From positions 2,108,001-2,172,000 of the forward strand of contig CAVNZM010000012.1 in assembly GCA_963693365.1 (NCBI GenBank): DNA of 64,000 nucleotides, read 5' to 3'. This DNA is from Amoebidium appalachense (taxonomy: Eukaryota; Ichthyosporea). The notes beneath the pieces were generated by a model. That model ran no database searches and was not told where the DNA came from. It saw nothing but the letters and a program-made list of their open reading frames with translations. Shown piece by piece: positions 53,230 to 64,000 of the stretch. Each line of letters begins with the position of its first letter. Position 1 is the first letter of the stretch. Made by a program: the position numbers and the translations under genes.

Positions 53230-55539
53230 GGTCGCAGCCTACTTCCTCCTTGAAGGGAGAGCTCGGGCTAGAAAAAACAGGGTTTCTACTACGGTGCTAA
53301 GTCCCAAGCACAAATAGAAGGCGAAGACAGGTGTGTGAGAAAAACTCGGGCGATCTCAACCTTGTGACACTTCAGATGAAGTATTGCGCTTCAATAGGTA
53401 GCGTGTTGATTTTGAAAAGAAACGAGTAGCACAGTTCACGGGGTGTAATGGATAACCAAAGTTCGCTGCGAAATGCCAGTAGGTAGGTGCTCCTGAATAT
53501 TATGTTTGATTTTAGGTGATTGAGTCCGGAACTGCAAGATGATCGTGGCAACGCAAACCGACTAGAAGGTGTGTATGCTAGACTTTATGAAGGTTTCTCT
53601 AAGCTGCAACTGCTACTATCTTTGAAACACGACACGCAAATCACTATATCATGGAAGTAAACTCTCAGGAGGAGACAAATGCACACAGTGGGTTTGTCGT
53701 GTTCTTTATTGGGACACTGACTAAGAAGCGATGGCTTATGAGCTCAGCAAGCTTTTCAAGGGTGTTTTTCAAACTTGGATCATTTTCAAAATTTCTGTAG
53801 GCTTTAAATTCTAATAGTTTTCTAACAACATTGAGAGTGAACAGGGCTTGGCAGTTCAGCAGATGGACATAATCTATAGGGCAAGAGACATGGAGCTAAG
53901 ACTTTTTTGTGATGCTTTACTCGTAATAGTTTTTTTTTAATTTGATGAATACTTCTGCTCGTAATCTGCGCTTGATTAAGTGTGTTGTGAATGTGCGACA
54001 CTGGACAGTCGAAAGTATTACAGAATTGCACAAAACATTGCGCCCCCCTAATCTGTGGTGCTTTAGAATGACCGGTGCAAACGAGCAACAAACATGGCTC
54101 TGGGCTTGAGACCGAAACGCTTACTGATTGGTGTTAAGGGGCACAACATAACAAAACACCAATTTAAGTGGTTGTTTGTCATGAAGGCGCAGCACCAAAA
54201 GCATTTCATTTCCGATTGGACTGATGCCTCAGTGATAAGAATGCTGTGGGGAGCAAGAAGGTCGCGAATCCAGCGCTCCATAGGCATGTATACCAACAAC
54301 CGAAATGCTAGTATTTAATAATATTGTTCCGTGAAGTTTTTGTTTTATTTATTTCTAAGCTGCATGTTTTGCTTTTGAAGAAAAACAAAGGTTTTCATGG
54401 GATTCGTGGTGCACTTGTTGGCTCACTTTAGGAATTTGTAATTTGATCGGAAGAATGATGCAATGGTTAGCCAACGCGAACATGATTGGTTTACATGCAC
54501 TAAGATATTTTGTTCTATTGATAGCGTGATTATGTACGAATAGAAATGCAAATTGTTTCCCGCATATCACTGGCATGTAGCTCAGTATTATGCCGGCGTG
54601 GCTGGGGAAGTAGCCCTGGGCAAAGTGTGTACTTATAGTTAGGTTGTGAAGGATGTTTTAGCTTAGCTGAACTCATAGATAGCACCTTAACTAGTGTACT
54701 GTCGGTGCTGTGTGGTAGACGGTAGTTTCCCTAGAGGCCTTGAAAAGGCCCTCCGGGAACAAAACGTGATAAAATAAAATGTAGCTTAGTATTACACATC
54801 TCTTACGATATTCTTTTGCACTGCTTAAAGCATAGCTATCATCAATAAAACAGACGGTTTTTCTCGGATAAATAATAAACTAAGAACACTTTGAGAATAA
54901 ACAAGTAAATCAATTAAATCAAGTATGCCTGCTATTGCGCTATCGTCCAGTATTGTCCATCTACAATAGCGATAGGGTAATGCACTGGTAAGCAATATAG
55001 CCACCAATCGGACGCGAGTACAAAAAGCAGTCCTGGCCGCCTTGGCTCATTGTTTCCAAGTGTTTCATGGCAGCTTTTGATTCGTTTCTTATAATCGTGT
55101 AGCCTCATCCTGCATGCACACGTGTGCTCTAGGCGTGGCACAGCACTGTAAGTAACGAACAGGCACATCATGCAAGGGTATCTAAGGGATTCTTGGTGTC
55201 CAAGGGATTGCTTGTGAGAGAGGGGAAGAGTGGGGGGGAGGGAGCGCTAGCATGCAAGCAGCTGCATATGCATCTGCTGCACAGCTGCTGAGCGGCAGAC
55301 AGACCCAACGTCTCACTTCGTTTTTTCAAACGTGTGTGTTTTTGTTTTGTTGTGCACACTGTGCACACGCATGTGTACACGTGTGTGTGTGTATGACACT
55401 GTGTGTGTGTGTCCGTGTGTGCGTGTGCATGTGTTTGTGTGTTTGTGACTGTGTGTCGACGTCACTGTGTGGTGCGTGTGGGTGTGCGTGACCGTGTGCG
55501 CGCGTGTGTGTGTGAATGTGTGAGTGCGTGCGTGTGTGA

Positions 55540-55621
<82 letters not shown>

Positions 55622-56057
55622 GCGTGTGTGTGACCCTGTGTCTTGTACGTCTGTACGTGACACTTGTGTGCGTGTCTGTGTGTGTATGTGCATGTGTGCG
55701 TTGCGTGTGTGCGTGTGTGCGTGTGGGCGTGTGTTCGTGTGTGTGTGTTGTGTGTGTGTGTGTGTGTGTGTGCGTGTGCGCGCGCGCGCACGTGTGTGTG
55801 CCACCGTGTGTCAGCGTGTGTGCATGGTGTGCGCAATATCAATGTCATGTGCATGTGTGCGTGAGGGTCACAAAACTACGACCTGGTTGTGCACACTGTC
55901 AGTTGCATGCAGTTGGGCTTTTTCATCCGATTTCGAAACGTTTACCTGTGGGGTAGTAATTAATTAGTAGTTAGAGGGGGGGGGGGGGGGGGGGGAGGGG
56001 GGAGGGGGTGACTGTACAGTGACCACCCGCGAGATCTCCCCCTATCGAGGAGTAGGT

Positions 56058-56089
<32 letters not shown>

Positions 56090-56642
56090 CCCTCCTCCCT
56101 CCCCCCAGACCACCACTCCGCTGCTGACTGGGGGATGGGGAGCGAGAGGGGGGACCCACTAACCTTCCGAGGTGGCCTCGCCCCCTCCCGGATCCCCCCC
56201 CCCCCCCACCCCCCACCCACCCCACCAAAAACTTTGACTGCTATTCACGGTCTGGTGTATGGATACATTAAATTGGTCATCAACTTGAAGAGGATGTTAT
56301 ATCGGCACGTTCTCTATCCATTAATTAGCATATCTAAAATTACCAGGTTCGTGACCTGCTTCAACTAGCAAGGCATCCCCCCCCCCCCCCCCCCCCCCCC
56401 CCCTCCTCTCTCGGCCCCCTCCCACCCCACCACCACCACCATGATCACCATGTGCACCATGGCGAACAACCAATTACCGAAGGCCTTTGGCCCGAGGTCT
56501 CCCCTCTCTACACCCTCTAAGATTCAATACCGAGAGCGCAAGTCACCTCCGAGTGACTCGTTTGTAAGACATGACTGAGCTTCTGCCCACTGAAAAATCC
56601 CCCCCCCCCCCCCCCCCCCCCCCCCTTCTCCCTCTCCCCTCC

Positions 56643-56675
<33 letters not shown>

Positions 56676-57097
56676 ACCACCACCACCACCACCACCACTT
56701 TTACTGTCTGCAGGTGTGATTCCCCACACCACCTCCCTCGATTCTTTCCAACCACAAGATTTCTTTCCAACCACAAGACCTAGTGTACACGTGCTGCCTT
56801 TCTTTTTCAAACCGCCATCATGGTGCACTAAGGAGCTCGAGATAATACTATGATACCCGGTCCGGAGCCACCACTAGGTCATGTTGCAATTGGGCTGCAA
56901 GGCATTGGATTAACCGGCACCGGCAATCCACACTGTGACAGGCAAACACACAAACACACAATGTCATACAGTGCCACAGCCACGCACAGTCATACATGTG
57001 CGCGCACACACACACGCACTGTGTGATACACACGCACACACGTGCGCGTGTGCACGCGTATAAACACATACGCACGAATACCAGATACACACATGTA

Positions 57098-57145
<48 letters not shown>

Positions 57146-57442
57146 CGTGACACAGAGAGATAGCCGGGAGAACTGTAACTCGTGCATGCAGACACGCACA
57201 CACGCATACATGCACGCATGCAAGCACGCACAAACACTCACAGGCGCGCTCACAGACCTCCACAAGGTAATATGCTCAAAGTGTGGTCGCATTCATGATG
57301 AGCGCATCATACACGTGGCACACTTTGAAATTCCGAGGCTCCCTCTTTTTTTTTTTACTTGCAATTGCTCCCCGTATTCCCCCACCCTCCCATCCCCCTC
57401 CTCCTCCGCCCTCTCTCTCGCTATCTCCCCCCCCCCCCCCTC

Positions 57443-57475
<33 letters not shown>

Positions 57476-57959
57476 TTCCCCCCCCTCTCTGGCACATGCG
57501 TGCAATGGCACAAGATCGCAAACATCTAAGCCTTGCGTCAACTGCAACACAAACTTTCACTATACGTTTACCTCCATACACCACATTTAAATAGTTGGCA
57601 TTGCCGAATGCATTTGCGCACATGGCATTTGTACATGGATTCAGGCACGCCCACCGTACCATTTGCAACACAAAGTCAACCCATACCCACTTGAATACGG
57701 CACACAAGTTGAACTTGCAGTTGCAGACGCACACGTAATACTATGCGCCTGCAACCTCGCCCAATCAAAGTTTGAGCCTCTGGTCAAAGCCAAGGGAAAC
57801 TTTGTAACTGTTGGTAATTGTTGTGGTGGTAGGGAGGATATGAGGGGGGAGGGGGAACCTACCACCCCGGCGGTCAGCTTGCGGAGAGGGGGTGGGGTGG
57901 GGTGGGTGGGGTGGGTGGGGGGAGAAGAAGACCACTGAGGGGGAACCTCGAAATCTTAC

Positions 57960-57993
<34 letters not shown>

Positions 57994-58964
57994 TTCCCCC
58001 TTTTCAAATGCAAAAAAGCCTTACAGTGCACCGTGGCTTACAACGGTTAAAGGGGGTTTCTTCAAGGCCGATTAATAGTCCCTTTCAGGTAAGGCCAAAA
58101 TGCTGCCTTTCCCCCCCCTTTATTAACCCGATACTCATTTGAACCTTTTTATTTTGGTCTGATTCAGCACCACTTCTTTTTGGTGGGTGTATTATTCACA
58201 GTGACATAGAGAGATATGACGAGTCTCTGAATTAACCTATGAATAACCAAACACAGGGCAGGAATATATTTCTACCCCTCAGTTGCATCCGATTCACACT
58301 CCTTTAAGCAACCACCACCCACATTATTCACTCTACCATATGTATCAGTCACAATATGAAAACCAAACAATAACCAAGCCAATTGCACAACTCATTTCTT
58401 TTTCTATTATAGTCAAAACAGATGGTGGTTAGAATATACACGGCAAGTTATCCCAATATAGTATATACCCCAAAATACCCAGATTAGCCTCGTTACCAGA
58501 CAATGCAACTAACACATGCATTTGATATGTGCTGATGTAAGTATCGAACAACTATGATTTTTGAAAACCAATAGAGGCGCATTCAGACAAATCCCTGACA
58601 ACTAGCACTCATGTACCGCATTACCTTAAAGAGACCGTGTTGTGAGCTAGGAGATGTGTCTATCTCAGTCCCAGATGGTGTACATCCATGCATGACACCG
58701 CCAAATCTTCGAACAATGTGCACACAACAAAATCACGGTGGAATAAAAAACATGTAATCACAAGTGTGAGAGCCAAAAAAGTGGAGCCAGGGTTATCCAG
58801 AAAGATACAGTGGACGACTCGTCATGTTGGTACATCAACGTGTCCCTGAGAAGCGATAGTGAGGGAAGGATAAGCAATAGTGAAACGAAACTTGCATCAT
58901 ACACTCACAAAACAAAACTAGTTCCAACGTTCTCTATCCTCCATCTCACACTCTAACACCTCCT
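53230..58964. other. 5.7-kb spacer without a recognised gene
   Basis: Upstream of the bZIP start and downstream of the PKC stop. From 53230 to about 55200 it is ordinary sequence with few repeats; overlapping small frames on both strands at 54063-54318 resemble nothing I know. From 55320 to 55870 it is GT-rich, 55970-56700 holds G and C tracts, 56940-57230 CA repeats, and 58047-58110 a fragment of repeat family 2. The rest (58110-58900) is AT-rich and featureless. Confidence 0.5.
58047..58110 (+). repeat. Dispersed repeat family 2, short copy 3
   Basis: AGGGGGTTTCTTCAAGGCC, then ATTAATAG and AAGGCCAAAATG, follow the order of the 5' half of the family (GGGGGTTTATTTAAGACC, then AGGGCAAAATG in copy 2). 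Confidence 0.4.
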
Positions 58965-63633
<4,669 letters not shown>

Positions 63634-64000
63634 CTACTCAAATCCAGCTCCAGTCAGCTCTTGTGTGCCCAACCCCCCCCCCCCCTCCCCCCTCCCCCCC
63701 CCCCCCCCCCCCCCCCCCCCCACACACCCACCCAAAACAACAACAACAACAACAACCCACCACCACCAACAAACAACAAACAAAAAAGGAGGGGGGTGAT
63801 GGTGGTGGTGGTGGGGGAGGGGGGAGGGGGGGGGGGGGGGGGGAGGAGGGGGGGGGGGGGGAGCAAGTTGAGGACCAAAGGGCCAAGCATTGCTACTTGC
63901 TACGATTTGAATAAATATGGTAGCAGCTCTATCGTAATTAATACAATTGCTCTCTGACCCGCAAGAACCGAGGCCAAGGGTGTGTGTGTTTTTTTTTTTT
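63634..64000. other. PKC intron reaching the window edge
   Basis: No further PKC exon is visible. It contains C tracts, CAA and CCA repeats, and G tracts. Confidence 0.6.

Noticed and set aside
54063-54318. Overlapping small frames on both strands
   Set aside because: Neither frame shows a recognisable motif. Both being open in the same stretch is weak evidence for coding.
54738-54756. Hairpin GGCCTTTTCAAGGCC (minus strand) resembling a histone 3' stem-loop
   Set aside because: The loop is three bases rather than four, the stem differs from the consensus, and no histone gene is nearby.
57663-57938. Plus-strand frame with plausible composition
   Set aside because: No family resemblance, no splice partners, and it ends in low-complexity GGGT sequence; left unannotated.

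Overview
This is a eukaryotic nuclear window with intron-rich, animal-like genes. The gene set is an HRI-type eIF2-alpha kinase, ERp44, a UBE2Q-class ubiquitin E2, a novel-type protein kinase C, a CREB-type bZIP and a mitochondrial carrier. That points to a holozoan (a divergent animal or a close unicellular relative). This is inference from protein families only; no rRNA or mitochondrial marker is present. Nearly all long open frames here translate (CA)n/(GT)n, poly-G or poly-C tracts and are not genes. Real exons are short islands, and I joined them by hand using GT-AG sites, reading phase and protein similarity.

Layout: (1) 1-2706, minus: 5' part of an EIF2AK1/HRI-like gene running off the left edge. 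(2) 2707-4854: spacer with a hAT-like element. (3) 4855-13920, minus: complete 12-exon ERp44. (4) 13921-16236: divergent spacer. (5) 16237-24687, plus: UBE2Q-like E2, 14 or 15 exons. (6) 24688-26981: convergent spacer. (7) 26982-31720 and 33831-40818, both minus: two paralogous SEC-C/MYND zinc-finger genes in tandem. The right copy is complete; the left copy has no recognisable first two exons. (8) 40819-42012: divergent promoter region with a 342-bp inverted-repeat element. (9) 42013-49030, plus: complete SLC25 carrier, 10 exons, 302 residues. (10) 49031-51259: convergent spacer with a near-perfect 191-bp fold-back element. (11) 51260-53229, minus: bZIP factor, 4 exons. (12) 53230-58964: long spacer without a recognised gene. 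(13) 58965-63633, minus: C-terminal catalytic half of a PKC, running off the right edge.

The most unusual property is intron architecture. Many introns open with GTGTGT or G tracts and close with C tracts or (CA)n whose last unit is the acceptor CAG, so intron ends are often mutually complementary. A second novelty is a dispersed, apparently tRNA-derived SINE-like family whose 3' end is a poly-C tract. All copies seen lie in the same orientation, and most lie inside introns of minus-strand genes in sense orientation. The recognised proteins act in stress translation control (HRI-like), ER redox and retrieval quality control (ERp44), ubiquitylation (UBE2Q), mitochondrial solute transport (SLC25), lipid signalling (PKC) and transcription (bZIP). 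I see no evidence that they form one pathway.
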